Assembly: GCF_900115285.1 (NCBI RefSeq)
Contig: NZ_FOYW01000003.1
Coordinates: 330,111-394,110, forward strand
Length of the DNA stretch: 64,000 bases
Direction: 5' to 3'
Origin: Marinobacter daqiaonensis
Lineage (GTDB): Bacteria > Pseudomonadota > Gammaproteobacteria > Pseudomonadales > Oleiphilaceae
The notes under the pieces were generated by a model. That model was not told the origin of the DNA, did not search any database, and saw only the letters and a list, made by a program, of their open reading frames with translations. Shown piece by piece: positions 39,778-48,848 of this stretch (within the stretch, counting starts at the first letter, position 1; each line of letters begins with the position of its first letter). The position numbers were made by a program, and so were the translations under genes.

Positions 39778-39834
39778 CAGCGTGTTTGTCCGGGCAGATA
39801 ACCCCGGGGTTATATCACGTGGCGGGGTCGGCTG

Positions 39835-40728
39835 TCAGGTTGCGTACTCCGGGGCGTGACTGTTGCTCCGGGGAAGAAGGGTCAGGTCCCATGCCTCGTC
39901 CGCCCAGGAGAGCAGAAGATCCGCTGGGGCATCCCGTAGCTCCGTAGGTGGTTGCTGACCGAGCGTTACCAGCGCGTCCCAGAGGTTTCGGCCAGGGTGG
40001 GTGTCATCCAGAGCAGGGGCATGATTCTGCTTGCTGAGCTTCTGTCCCTGGCGGTTCAGCACAACCGGAATGTGAGCCCGGCTGGGCGGCGTGGCACCCA
40101 GGGCACGGTATATCTGCTGCTGCTGGGCGGTGGTTTCCAGCAGGTCCGACCCCCGAACAATGTCGCTGATGCTCTGGTCCACGTCGTCCACGACCACGGC
40201 CAGCTGGTAAGCGACAAAGCCCTCCTTGCGCAGAATCACCGGGTCATTCCGCATGCCCTGCACCACCTGTTGCTGTGGTCCCAGGATACGGTCCCGCCAA
40301 CTGAAAACCTCATCCGTAAGGGCAAACCGCGTTGCGACCGGACGGTCGGGAGGCGCTTCGCCCCCCTCTCGGCAGTGAAAGGGATGATGCCCGTCGTTGG
40401 CTCTGAGTTCGCTGCGGCTGCAGCCGCAGCGATAGGCAAAGCCCGAACTGACCAGATCATCCGCAACGGTGTGGTAGATTTCCAGTCGCGCCGACTGATA
40501 GCGCACGCCCTCGTCCCAGTGAAGTGAGTGGGCCTCCAGGCTTTTCAGGATGCGGTCGGTGGCTTCGGGGCTTTCCCGGAGGGGGTCGAGGTCTTCGATA
40601 CGGACAAGCCACTTGCCTTTACGGGTGCGGGCCTCCAGAAAACTGGCAAGGGCGGTCACCAGAGAGCCAAAATGCAGAGGGCCAGTGGGAGAGGGGGCGA
40701 ATCGTCCGCGATATTCGGTCGTGGTCAT
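39835..40728 (-). CDS. gluQ: Glutamyl-Q tRNA(Asp) synthetase
   Basis: 297 residues from ATG 40728 (MTTTEYRGRFAPSPTGPLHFGS). It attaches glutamate to queuosine in the anticodon of tRNA-Asp. It is a GluRS-like catalytic core without an anticodon-binding domain. HIGH-like PLHFGS, zinc ligands CGCS and HCREGG, RGSDLLETTAQQ, and KMSKS-like KLSKQN are visible. It follows dksA on the same strand (57-bp gap), the classical dksA-gluQ pair. Confidence 0.95.
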   Translation of the reverse strand: MTTTEYRGRFAPSPTGPLHFGSLVTALASFLEARTRKGKWLVRIEDLDPLRESPEATDRILKSLEAHSLHWDEGVRYQSARLEIYHTVADDLVSSGFAYRCGCSRSELRANDGHHPFHCREGGEAPPDRPVATRFALTDEVFSWRDRILGPQQQVVQGMRNDPVILRKEGFVAYQLAVVVDDVDQSISDIVRGSDLLETTAQQQQIYRALGATPPSRAHIPVVLNRQGQKLSKQNHAPALDDTHPGRNLWDALVTLGQQPPTELRDAPADLLLSWADEAWDLTLLPRSNSHAPEYAT

Positions 40729-40785
40729 GGCAGGGGGGAAGCGGGTGCGCGTACCTGCTGGCCACACACCCACTGTGGGTTCATC

Positions 40786-41226
40786 TCAGATGCCGGTCTG
40801 GCGCTCGCGGATTTCGGCCAGGGTCTTGCAATCGATGCAGAGGGTCGCGGTGGGGCGGGCCTCAAGCCGGCGAATGCCGATCTCGACACCGCACTGGTCA
40901 CAGAAGCCGTAGTCTTCCTTGTCGATGCGGTCGATGGTCTTGTCGATTTTCTTGATCAGCTTGCGTTCCCGGTCCCGGGTGCGAAGCTCGAGTGAGAACT
41001 CCTCCTCCTGGGATGCCCGATCGCTGGGGTCCGCATAATTGGCGGCGTCTTCCTGCATGTGGTGCATGGTGCGATCCACTTCCTCCATCAACTCCTGACG
41101 CCACTGCATCAGCAGGTTGCGGAAGTGTTGCAGCATTTCAGGGCTCATGTATTCTTCACCCTTTTTGGCTTCATAGGGGGTGAAGTTGGTGAAGCTCTCG
41201 CGTGCGTTCTCTGCAGTCTTTGCCAT
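40786..41226 (-). CDS. dksA: RNA polymerase-binding transcription factor DksA
   Basis: 146 residues. The coiled-coil tip has NYADPSDRASQEEEF, including the DxxDxA motif needed for action in the polymerase secondary channel. The C4 zinc finger is GFCDQCGVEIG...LCIDCK. DksA amplifies the effect of ppGpp made by SpoT (6840) at rRNA and amino-acid promoters, such as the rrn promoters at the right end of this window. It is divergent from sfsA. Confidence 0.97.
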   Translation of the reverse strand: MAKTAENARESFTNFTPYEAKKGEEYMSPEMLQHFRNLLMQWRQELMEEVDRTMHHMQEDAANYADPSDRASQEEEFSLELRTRDRERKLIKKIDKTIDRIDKEDYGFCDQCGVEIGIRRLEARPTATLCIDCKTLAEIRERQTGI

Positions 41227-41397
41227 GTAACCCGGCCTCTTATTTGATACTCCAAAAGGACGCGGTCCGTGCCGCGCCCATCTGAATCAGGAGCCTGGAG
41301 GCTCCCCAGGAATCTGCGGAAAATAGCAGATATGCTGCGGGCGCGCCAGCTTTGTATGATGCCGGACCCACGTCCCTCATCTCACCATGGAGAAGTG

Positions 41398-42120
41398 ATG
41401 AAATTCCCTGAACCTCTTATCGAGGGCCGTTTGGTCAAACGCTACAAACGCTTCATGGCGGATGTGCGACTGCCCGATGGCAGCACCGTGACAGCCCATT
41501 GTCCCAATACCGGCTCCATGCAGGGCTGTCAGCCCCCTGATGCCCGTGTATGGCTGAGCCCGGCCAGCAACCCCGCCCGCAAACTGCGGTATACCTGGGA
41601 ACTGGTGGAAACCGGGCCGGGCCAGATTGCCTGCATCAACACTGCGCGGCCCAACGCCCAGGCCCGGGCCGCGGTCGAGGCCGGGCGGATCGCTTCGCTG
41701 GCGGATTACGGCACGGTCAGGGCGGAGGTGCGTTACGGCGACGAGAAAAGCAGGATTGACCTCCACCTGTCAGGCCACGAAAGCCGGTCCGATGCCTGGG
41801 TCGAAGTAAAGAACGTAACCCTCTGTGAGGACGGTATCGGTTACTTTCCGGATGCGGTGACCCTGCGGGGACAGAAACACCTGCGGGAGCTGATGGCGCA
41901 GGTCAGGGGTGGTGACCGGGCGATACTGCTGTTCTGCGTCAATCACACCGGCATCCGGGAGGTCAGGCCGGCAGATCACATCGACCCGGCCTATGGCGAG
42001 CTGCTCCGGGAAGCGGCCTCTCAGGGGGTGGAGGTGATGGCCTGGCAGGCAGAGCTGGAGGCAGGCGGTGAGCCAAGCGGCAGTCTGGTTCTGGTGCGGG
42101 AGTTAGCCGTGGTGCTCTGA
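41398..42120 (+). CDS. sfsA: DNA/RNA nuclease-fold protein SfsA
   Basis: 240 residues from ATG 41398 (GGAGAAG 6-8 nt upstream); the open frame extends 43 codons earlier without support. The OB-like N-terminus is followed by an endonuclease-like fold: [79 protein letters not shown] (the ExK-type core). Described first as sugar fermentation stimulation protein; its true role is not settled. Its 3' end overlaps the convergent Rieske gene by 18 bp. Confidence 0.93.
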   Translation: MKFPEPLIEGRLVKRYKRFMADVRLPDGSTVTAHCPNTGSMQGCQPPDARVWLSPASNPARKLRYTWELVETGPGQIACINTARPNAQARAAVEAGRIASLADYGTVRAEVRYGDEKSRIDLHLSGHESRSDAWVEVKNVTLCEDGIGYFPDAVTLRGQKHLRELMAQVRGGDRAILLFCVNHTGIREVRPADHIDPAYGELLREAASQGVEVMAWQAELEAGGEPSGSLVLVRELAVVL

Positions 42121-42471
42121 CGGATCCCTGACTTCCACCTGGCCACCCACCACCCGGAGGGTGAGGGGCGTCAAGCTGTCCCCCTGGCAGGGCCCGGCAA
42201 TGCAGTCACCCGATTCGGGCGTAAACAGCGCCCCATGGGTGGCACAGTGGATAAAGCAGTTATCGCTGTCCATAAAGCGCTCGGGCAGCCAGTTCAGGGT
42301 AATGCCCAGGTGTGGGCACCGGTTGCGGTAGCCATAGAGATGTCCCTTCCGGCGGAACACGAAGCAGGGCGTCTCGCCCAGGCTGAATTCCAGGAACTGG
42401 CCCTCCCGGATACTCTCCTCGGCCCCGATGGTTGTCCAGGACTTGCCAGCAACCGGTACCGCCGGACTCAT
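42103..42471 (-). CDS. Rieske [2Fe-2S] ferredoxin-like protein
   Basis: 122 residues from ATG 42471. A single Rieske domain with ligands in CPHLG (about residue 52-56) and CATHG (about 73-77). There is no signal peptide or transmembrane helix, so it is soluble and cytoplasmic. It resembles the small NirD/BphF-type electron carriers. Its start overlaps the stop of the upstream APH/P-loop gene (ATGA), so the two are coupled. The redox partner is unknown. Confidence 0.88.
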   Translation of the reverse strand: MSPAVPVAGKSWTTIGAEESIREGQFLEFSLGETPCFVFRRKGHLYGYRNRCPHLGITLNWLPERFMDSDNCFIHCATHGALFTPESGDCIAGPCQGDSLTPLTLRVVGGQVEVRDPSEHHG

Positions 42472-44051
42472 TCGGTTCCCGTGATTCCGAAGTGGGCGCG
42501 GATACGTTGGGCGAGCTCGCCCGCGGCCAGGGACTCGTCCGTATGCACATGGACAGTGTGGGTCTTCTCCATGGTGGAGATCGGCTCTTCCCACTCTTTC
42601 TGCTTGTCGAGCAGCGACTCATCGGCCTCGGATGCGTCCCCACTGCGGGCACGGATCCACTGGCGCCGGGTTTCCTCGGGGGCCTCGCAGTGAATCAGGG
42701 CGAAGGGCACGCCCAGGCTTTCCGCGACGCCGGCCAACAACTCCCTTTCGTTCTCCCTCAGGCAGGCGGCATCGACGATCACGCCGAAACCGGCCAGCAG
42801 CAACTGCTTCGAAAGATCCGCCAGACGGTGATAGGTCTGGCGATTGGCCTTCTCGGTATACAGGTTTTCGCCAACACCGGACTTCGAGTTGTCCAGCGGG
42901 CCCAGACCGGCCATGCGCTTGCGCTCGACGTCCGACCGCAGTCGCACCAGACCAAGCTCCGAGGCCAGGGCATGACTGACGGTGGACTTGCCGCTGGCGG
43001 AGAGACCGGTAGTGGCCAGCAGGTAAGGCATGGGGATTTCGGTGTAGTGCTCCGCCAGGTTGGCATAGTCCCGGTACTTGTCCAGCAGGCCGCTTCTGTC
43101 CTGCTCGGACAGACCTTCGTTACCACGGGTGAACAGGGCGATCTTGGCCCGCACCATGGCTCGGTAGGACTTGTAGAGCGGGAGAAGCTCCAGCCCTTCA
43201 AAATCGCCACGCCATTCAAGGTAGGTGTTGAGAGTATGGCTGGCCAGGGCGAATTCCCGGCGGGACTCCAGGTCCATCAGCAGGAACGCCAGATCGTTGA
43301 TCACGTCAATCCAGCGGAACGGTTCGCTGAACTCGATGCAGTCAAAAACCGTTACCCTGCCTTCAAAAAGGGTGATGTTCGCCAGGTGCAGGTCGCCATG
43401 GCATTCCCGGACGTAGCCGTTCTGGCGGCGCTGGGCAATCAGTGCCTGCTGGCGCTCGAAGGTGGAACGGGCCCAGCCCTCCAGGGCGTCGAGCTGGCCG
43501 ATAAGGTCGGCATCGTTGTCCAGCATCGGCCGGATCTGGTCAAAATTCTCCTGCATGGCGGCAAATACCGCTTCCGGTGTGCCCAGGGGCTTGTCGTCGG
43601 GGATCGGGGGAAGCTGGTCGTGAAACCGGGCTACGTCCTCAGCCAGCTCGCTGAGCAGCTCCGGTGTCAGGCTCCCGCGCTCCTGGAGGCCGTCGAACAG
43701 CCCGTCCTGACTGAACTGCCGCATGCGTATCGCGTACTCGAAGGGTTCGCCGGCGCCATTGAATTCCGGTGCCTCCGGCGTGCCGGTGATGGCGACGATG
43801 TCGAGGTAGAGTGGCTCTGCCAGGCGACGGTTGAGGCGCAGTTCCTCCTGGCAGAAGTGGAGCCGTTTCTCGAGTGTGGAAAAATCGAGAAAGCCGAAAT
43901 CCAGGGGTTTCTTGATCTTGTAGGCGTAGTCGCCGGTGAGGATGACCTGTGAGATGTGGGTTTCCAGAATCTGGAATTCTTTGACCGGATGATCGTAAAG
44001 CGCCGGGTCTTGAAGGTTCTCGATCAGGCGGCTCGCCGGTGCATCACTCAC
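42468..44051 (-). CDS. Fusion of aminoglycoside-phosphotransferase-like kinase and P-loop kinase
   Basis: 527 residues. Residues about 1-330 have a protein-kinase-like APH fold, with the catalytic loop HGDLHLANITL and the metal Asp in VFDCIEFSE. Residues about 345-527 are a zeta-toxin/AAA_33 type P-loop domain (GLSASGKSTVSHALA, then LRSDVERKRMAG). The family is widespread in proteobacteria and unrelated to drug resistance in practice; the substrate is not known. Coupled by ATGA overlap to the Rieske gene. The two kinase modules on one chain might act in sequence on one small molecule, which is inference. Confidence 0.85.
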   Translation of the reverse strand: MSDAPASRLIENLQDPALYDHPVKEFQILETHISQVILTGDYAYKIKKPLDFGFLDFSTLEKRLHFCQEELRLNRRLAEPLYLDIVAITGTPEAPEFNGAGEPFEYAIRMRQFSQDGLFDGLQERGSLTPELLSELAEDVARFHDQLPPIPDDKPLGTPEAVFAAMQENFDQIRPMLDNDADLIGQLDALEGWARSTFERQQALIAQRRQNGYVRECHGDLHLANITLFEGRVTVFDCIEFSEPFRWIDVINDLAFLLMDLESRREFALASHTLNTYLEWRGDFEGLELLPLYKSYRAMVRAKIALFTRGNEGLSEQDRSGLLDKYRDYANLAEHYTEIPMPYLLATTGLSASGKSTVSHALASELGLVRLRSDVERKRMAGLGPLDNSKSGVGENLYTEKANRQTYHRLADLSKQLLLAGFGVIVDAACLRENERELLAGVAESLGVPFALIHCEAPEETRRQWIRARSGDASEADESLLDKQKEWEEPISTMEKTHTVHVHTDESLAAGELAQRIRAHFGITGTE

Positions 44052-44148
44052 AATATTTTCCTCCTGGCAGTGGCTGGCCCGGTTTTCGGGCAGGGGGTTA
44101 CGGCAACTATCATAACGGTGAGATTACACAAATAATACCGAAGCTGGC

Positions 44149-44178
44149 TGACGGTCCCCGCCGGGGATTGGTTATAAT
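44149..44178 (+). promoter_or_regulatory. Candidate promoter immediately before mrcB
   Basis: A consensus TATAAT at 44173-44178 ends only 6 nt before the mrcB ATG. TGACGG at 44149-44154 could be the -35 with 18-bp spacing. If used, transcription would start at or next to the A of the ATG. No Shine-Dalgarno is visible in front of that ATG. Confidence 0.45.
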
Positions 44179-44184
44179 CCGCGG

Positions 44185-46509
44185 ATGCCAAAGAAAACAC
44201 CTGCCAAACGCAAAAAATCTCCGCCCCGAAAGTCTGCCTCCTCCTGGCGCCAACGCCTCTGGCATGTGAGCTGGAGGCTGGCCGTGGTTGCCCTGGTCGT
44301 TCTCGCGGGCTGGATGGTCTACCTGGATGCGGTGGTTACCTCCCGCTTCGAGGGACGCCGTTTCGAGGTACCGTCCCGGGTCTTCGCCCGCCCCCTGGAA
44401 TTGTATGATGGCGCCACCGTTTCCGCCGAGGGTCTGCGGCAGGAGTTACAGCTGGCAGGCTATCGCTCGGGTAACGGTCAGCAGGCCGGCACCTGGCAAC
44501 AGAATGGCAACCGTTTTCTGATCAGCACCCGGGGCTTTGATTTCGTTGATGGCATTGAGCCACGCCGCCGGTTGTCCCTGACCGTGGCCGACAACAAGGT
44601 CACCGCAATGCGGATCGTCGAAGGCGCACCGTCACCCATTGTGCGCCTGGAGCCGGCCCAGATCGGTGGCATCTATCCCGCCCACCGGGAAGACCGGGTA
44701 CTCGTCAGCCTCGAGGATGCGCCGGCGCTGTTCGAGGAAGCCCTGCTGGTCACGGAAGACCGCAACTTCTATGACCATATCGGCATCGCCCCACTATCCA
44801 TTGGCCGGGCGTTTCTGGCCAATATTCAGGCCGGGCGGGTGGTGCAGGGGGGCAGCACCCTGACCCAGCAGCTGGTCAAGAATTTCTTTCTGACCCGCGA
44901 CCAGACCCTGGTGCGCAAGGGCAACGAAGCGCTGATGTCCCTGTTGCTGGAATGGCACTACGACAAGCGTGACATTCTCGAAACCTATCTCAACGAGGTA
45001 TACCTGGGGCAGGCAGGCAACCGCAGTATCAACGGCTTCGGCCTGGCCAGCCAGTTCTATTTCGGCGAGCGGTTCAGCGATCTGGACCTGCACCAGTCAG
45101 CGTTGCTGGTGGGCATGGTGAAAGGGCCCAGTTACTACGACCCGCGGCGAAACCCCGAGCGGGCGCTGGCACGGCGCAACCTGGTGATCGAGCTGCTGGC
45201 GGAGGCCGGGGCCATCGACCGCGAAACCGCCCGCAAGGCCAGTGGACGGCCGCTGGGCGTCACCAGCCGCCCTTCCTGGTCCGAGCACCGCTATCCGGCG
45301 TTTATCGACCTGGTCCGCCGCCACCTGGCCCGGGATTATCATCAGGATGATCTGCAGAGCGAGGGGCTGCGGATCTTCACCACCCTGCATCCGGCCATAC
45401 AGGAGCAGGCTGCGGCCTCGGTCACCCAGACTCTGCAGCAGCTTGACCAGCGCTCCGCCGATAACCGCCTGGAAGGCGCCATGGTGGTGACCGCCCGGGA
45501 CAGCGGTGAAGTGCTCGCTCTCGTGGGCGGTCGTGACGCGTCATTCGCGGGCTTCAACCGGGCACTGGACGCGCAGCGGCCCATCGGTTCCCTGGTAAAA
45601 CCCTTTGTCTATTTGACTGCCCTGACACAGCCGGACAGGTATACCCTGATCACCCCCGTAAGGGATGCCGGCCTGGCCCTGGAATTTGAAAACGGTCAGC
45701 GCTGGGAGCCTAAGAACTTCGACAAGGAACAGCGGGGGGAGGTGCCCCTGCATCTTGCGCTGTCACGGTCCTGGAATCTGCCGGCGGTGCGGGTGGGTCT
45801 GGATGTGGGCGTGCCGGCCGTGGCGGAGACGTTGCGAGCGTTTGGCGTGACATCGTCCATCAATCGCTATCCCTCGATGTTCCTGGGTTCGGTCACCCTG
45901 TCCCCGGTTGCAGTGGCCCAGATCTACCAGGGCCTGGCCACGTCCGGCTTCAACGCCCCGTTGCGGACCATTCGCGATGTCACCGGTGCTGACGGTGCGG
46001 TCCTCAGTCGCTACAGTCTGGAAGTGGATCAGGTGGCCGACCCAGCGGCGGTTCACCTGGTGCAGTATGCCATGCAGGAAGTGATGCGTGAGGGTACCGG
46101 CCGGTCTGCCTATCGCTTCGTGGACGAGAGTCTGGGGCTGGCCGGCAAGACCGGCACCACCGATGACGGTCGTGACAGCTGGTTTGCCGGCTTCAGCGGC
46201 GATCTGCTGGCGGTGACCTGGGTGGGCCGCGACGACAACGGCCCAACATCCCTGACCGGCGCCAGCGGTGCGCTCCCGGTCTGGGCCCGTTTCATGGCCC
46301 GGGTGCCCCAGCACGGATTCTCGCCGGTGGTGCCCGACGGTGTACAGTATCACTGGGTCAACAGTACACAGGGTGTGCTTACCGACAACCACTGCGAGAA
46401 TGCACGGCTGATTCCCTTCATTGTCGGCAGTGAGCCGGAGCGGTTTGAAGGGTGCGGTGGTGATTTCACACGACGCCTTCGGGGCTGGTTTGAAGGATTG
46501 TTCCAATGA
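44185..46509 (+). CDS. mrcB: Penicillin-binding protein 1B
   Basis: 774 residues. A basic cytoplasmic N-terminus (MPKKTPAKRKK) is followed by a transmembrane helix (about 34-52), the UB2H-type regulatory domain (about 60-150), and the glycosyltransferase with TEDRNFYDHIG and GGSTLTQQLVKN. The transpeptidase has the SxxK serine in GSLVKP, SxN in SRSWN, and KTG in GKTGTTDDG. It makes and cross-links peptidoglycan. The start agrees with pseudomonad PBP1b, although there is no obvious ribosome-binding site. The lipoprotein gene overlapping its stop is its probable activator. Confidence 0.96.
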   Translation: MPKKTPAKRKKSPPRKSASSWRQRLWHVSWRLAVVALVVLAGWMVYLDAVVTSRFEGRRFEVPSRVFARPLELYDGATVSAEGLRQELQLAGYRSGNGQQAGTWQQNGNRFLISTRGFDFVDGIEPRRRLSLTVADNKVTAMRIVEGAPSPIVRLEPAQIGGIYPAHREDRVLVSLEDAPALFEEALLVTEDRNFYDHIGIAPLSIGRAFLANIQAGRVVQGGSTLTQQLVKNFFLTRDQTLVRKGNEALMSLLLEWHYDKRDILETYLNEVYLGQAGNRSINGFGLASQFYFGERFSDLDLHQSALLVGMVKGPSYYDPRRNPERALARRNLVIELLAEAGAIDRETARKASGRPLGVTSRPSWSEHRYPAFIDLVRRHLARDYHQDDLQSEGLRIFTTLHPAIQEQAAASVTQTLQQLDQRSADNRLEGAMVVTARDSGEVLALVGGRDASFAGFNRALDAQRPIGSLVKPFVYLTALTQPDRYTLITPVRDAGLALEFENGQRWEPKNFDKEQRGEVPLHLALSRSWNLPAVRVGLDVGVPAVAETLRAFGVTSSINRYPSMFLGSVTLSPVAVAQIYQGLATSGFNAPLRTIRDVTGADGAVLSRYSLEVDQVADPAAVHLVQYAMQEVMREGTGRSAYRFVDESLGLAGKTGTTDDGRDSWFAGFSGDLLAVTWVGRDDNGPTSLTGASGALPVWARFMARVPQHGFSPVVPDGVQYHWVNSTQGVLTDNHCENARLIPFIVGSEPERFEGCGGDFTRRLRGWFEGLFQ

Positions 46510-47057
46510 GTCAGAGATTAATAAAAGCGGCCATGCTGGGGTTCTTTATGGCCGGACTGGCCGGGTGCGCCAGCGATATTTATGTGACGCCCGGTGCTGA
46601 ACCAAGGACCCCGGAAGCACCCCGGCCACCCGCTGTGGAGGAGGAGCAGGAAAAACCCTCCCGGAAACTGTCCGAGCAGCCAGAAGGCAAGGTTGAGCCT
46701 GCCCCGAGCCCAGCCTACCAGGAGCAGGGCGATGACCTGTCTCCCGCTGCCGCCAGCCTGATTCAGCAGGCCGACGACCTGATGGCCCGGGGGCGCACCG
46801 AGGCCGCGCTGAGCCAGCTTGAGCGGGCCCAGCGAATCTCCCCCCGTTCGGCACAGGTGTATTTCAAGCTTTCCGAAGCCTATGTGAGAATGGGCAATCT
46901 GGGTTCAGCGGAGCAGTTCACCCTCAAGGGGCTGTCGCTATCCGGTTCCAACCACAAGCTTCAGAAGACGGGCTGGCTGTTGCTGGCGGATATTCGCCGT
47001 GAACGGGGCAATGTGGCAGGAGCGGAGCAGGCGGAGCGACGGGCTGCGCAGCTTTAA
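46506..47057 (+). CDS. lpoP: LpoP-like lipoprotein activator of PBP1B
   Basis: 183 residues. Lipoprotein signal with lipobox LAGC (about residues 18-21). A Pro/Glu-rich linker (about 25-85) is long enough to span the periplasm. Tetratricopeptide-type repeats fill the C-terminus (DLMARGRTEAALSQLERAQRISP, QVYFKLSEAYVRMGNLGSAEQF). It overlaps mrcB by 4 bp (ATGA). The order PBP1b then TPR lipoprotein is that of LpoP in P. aeruginosa, the functional counterpart of LpoB. The function is assigned by this arrangement and topology. Confidence 0.82.
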   Translation: MSQRLIKAAMLGFFMAGLAGCASDIYVTPGAEPRTPEAPRPPAVEEEQEKPSRKLSEQPEGKVEPAPSPAYQEQGDDLSPAAASLIQQADDLMARGRTEAALSQLERAQRISPRSAQVYFKLSEAYVRMGNLGSAEQFTLKGLSLSGSNHKLQKTGWLLLADIRRERGNVAGAEQAERRAAQL

Positions 47058-47060
47058 ATG

Positions 47061-47086
47061 AAAAAGCCCCTGCGGGGCAGGGGCTT
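47061..47086 (-). terminator. Intrinsic terminator of the DUF4382 gene
   Basis: The stem AAGCCCCTG/CAGGGGCTT with loop CGGGG has a T run only on the minus strand (AAAAA at 47061-47065). It thus serves the gene at 47103-48008 and is convergent with lpoP. Confidence 0.75.
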
Positions 47087-47102
47087 GAAACGTTGTTCAA
47101 TT

Positions 47103-48008
47103 TTAGTTGTTGAGGATTGTCAGCTCTGTAGTCGCGCCAGCTTCGACCGTGACTCCCGGTTCTGTTCCATAGAACGTCAAACTGTCATCAATCGGGTTGC
47201 CACTTTCATCAGTGATGTTGTCCTCATCGCATGTATAACTAACGGTGTAGTCACCAGCGGGAATAAACGCTGCGATAAATCCAAATGTCTCTTGGTCAAC
47301 CGGAACGGCTACCAGAGGTTCGTTTTCGCCGCCAATATCATCAGGAGTTTCGTCAGCTCCTGAGAAAATGTAAACGGAACCAGGATAGGGTTTTGAATCA
47401 TCGCTGCCGCATGCTGTGGCAATCAGCGTGCTGTCAACGGTGCCCGCGATTTCTCCGACTTCCACGTTGTCGACCAGGCGAAGGGTGGGGCGAAGTACGT
47501 AGCGATCCGGTCCAGGGTTATAGGCGAGCGACTTTCTGACGTCAAAATCAATTGTGAAGTCAACATTGCCTCCGGCCGGAACAGTAAAGCCCGAGGTTTG
47601 CAGGCCCCGTTGTGCTCCGGAAGGAACAAACAGCGTTTTCGAACCCTCACTATCGAGAACTGTAAAGGTACTGCCGTCGCCAAGCCTGAGGCGCATCCAC
47701 TCATATTCACCCGCAGGCAGTTCCTGGTTGGTCAGAAGCGCCTCGACCGCACCACCTTGCAGAGACAAAAGATTCAGATCGGTACGAACATCAGGGTTGT
47801 CAATCTCAAAGCTGATCCTGTCGCCCTCGGCTGGCTGTAATTCAACGCCTGTGATAGAGATGTTGACTTCTGTGACGTTATCTACGGGCGCGTCTGTTAG
47901 ATCCAGTGACATCGTCCCTGTAGAAGAACCACTGTCACTGCCACCACAAGCCGCAATGGCAGCTGCCAGGGTTGCCACACCAAAACTCTTGATCAATGGA
48001 TACTTCAT
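47103..48008 (-). CDS. DUF4382 domain lipoprotein
   Basis: 301 residues from ATG 48008 (GGAGGA directly upstream). Lipoprotein signal with I-A-A-C before a GGSDSG linker. The first domain (about 35-180) is DUF4382: GTMSLDLTDAPVDNVTEVNISITGVEL and LLSLQGGAVEALL, then VPAGGNVDFTIDFDVRKSL. A second beta-rich, carboxypeptidase-regulatory-like region follows (about 185-301, GEIAGTVDSTL, then AAFIPAGDYTVSYTC). Extracytoplasmic and of unknown function; the family is frequent in marine gammaproteobacteria. It is less GC-rich than its neighbours, consistent with a variable gene. Confidence 0.85.
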   Translation of the reverse strand: MKYPLIKSFGVATLAAAIAACGGSDSGSSTGTMSLDLTDAPVDNVTEVNISITGVELQPAEGDRISFEIDNPDVRTDLNLLSLQGGAVEALLTNQELPAGEYEWMRLRLGDGSTFTVLDSEGSKTLFVPSGAQRGLQTSGFTVPAGGNVDFTIDFDVRKSLAYNPGPDRYVLRPTLRLVDNVEVGEIAGTVDSTLIATACGSDDSKPYPGSVYIFSGADETPDDIGGENEPLVAVPVDQETFGFIAAFIPAGDYTVSYTCDEDNITDESGNPIDDSLTFYGTEPGVTVEAGATTELTILNN

Positions 48009-48250
48009 ACATCCTCCTCGGAGCGTAAGCCCGTTCATGAAAGGCGCGGGCCGTTAGTTAGCTTCGGCTCCTCCGATCAGTGAAAATCGCGGCGCCTGAG
48101 GATACAACGTTGACCTTTTCATTCGGGTTCCAGTGAATCCTGTTACAAAATGTACAGAATGCAACGATCGTCAGATGGGACAAAGGGCGGCGCACCCGGT
48201 CACGTTTTCTGGTATAAGGCCCCTTAACACTCCATCCACAGGTTGCTTTA

Positions 48251-48838
48251 GTGGCATTGATCCCCTTCCGGCGCTCTCCCGCCAGACGTTTTGAAGACGC
48301 TGTCCGCCCTCACCTGGTGGGCATGTACCGTTTCGCCTACCGTCTTACCGGTCAGCGGGAAGATGCCGAGGACCTGGTTCAGGATGTGCTCACCAAGCTC
48401 TTTCCCCGGGCGGAGGAGCTTTATGAGGTGGATCAACCCGGCGCCTGGCTCAACAGGGTCCTGTACCGGCGCTTTATCGACGTGACCCGCAAACGTGGTC
48501 GGCAGGCGGACCGTCCGGCCTCAAGCCTCATGTCCGAGGAAGCGGGCGCCGATTTTCTCGACAGTCTTGTGGACAGCGCAGCCGGGCCCGCCCGGCACCT
48601 CGGGGACGAGCAGCTGCAGCAGGCGGTGGCGGGTGCCCTGGACAGCCTGTCGCCGGATCAGCGCACTCTTCTGTTGCTGCATGACGTGGATGGCTGGCGA
48701 CAGGAAGACATCGCCGAGGTTCTGGGCATCGCGGTGGGCACCGTCAAGTCCCGTCTTCACCGGTGCCGCGCCAGCCTCAGGAGTAACATGGCGAAAGAGC
48801 TGGAACCTTTTGTTCCGGGCGAGCGTGTATATGACTGA
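48251..48838 (+). CDS. ECF-type RNA polymerase sigma factor
   Basis: 195 residues from GTG 48251. Region 2 contains MYRFAYRLTGQREDAEDLVQDVLTKLF (about 25-51) and WLNRVLYRRFIDVTRKRG. Region 4 contains LSPDQRTLLLLHDVDGWRQEDIAEVLGIAVGTVKSRLHRCR (about 143-183). There is no region 1.1 or 3, as expected for the extracytoplasmic-function group. It starts an operon with a zinc-type anti-sigma gene, a secreted protein and, after a short gap, a TPR-barrel gene, so it probably controls an envelope response. Confidence 0.92.
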   Translation: MALIPFRRSPARRFEDAVRPHLVGMYRFAYRLTGQREDAEDLVQDVLTKLFPRAEELYEVDQPGAWLNRVLYRRFIDVTRKRGRQADRPASSLMSEEAGADFLDSLVDSAAGPARHLGDEQLQQAVAGALDSLSPDQRTLLLLHDVDGWRQEDIAEVLGIAVGTVKSRLHRCRASLRSNMAKELEPFVPGERVYD

Positions 48839-48848
48839 GGTGATCAAG

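Noticed and set aside
42468..44051. Aminoglycoside resistance gene
   Set aside because: The APH-like fold is fused to a P-loop kinase and belongs to a widespread housekeeping-type family; nothing points to drug resistance.
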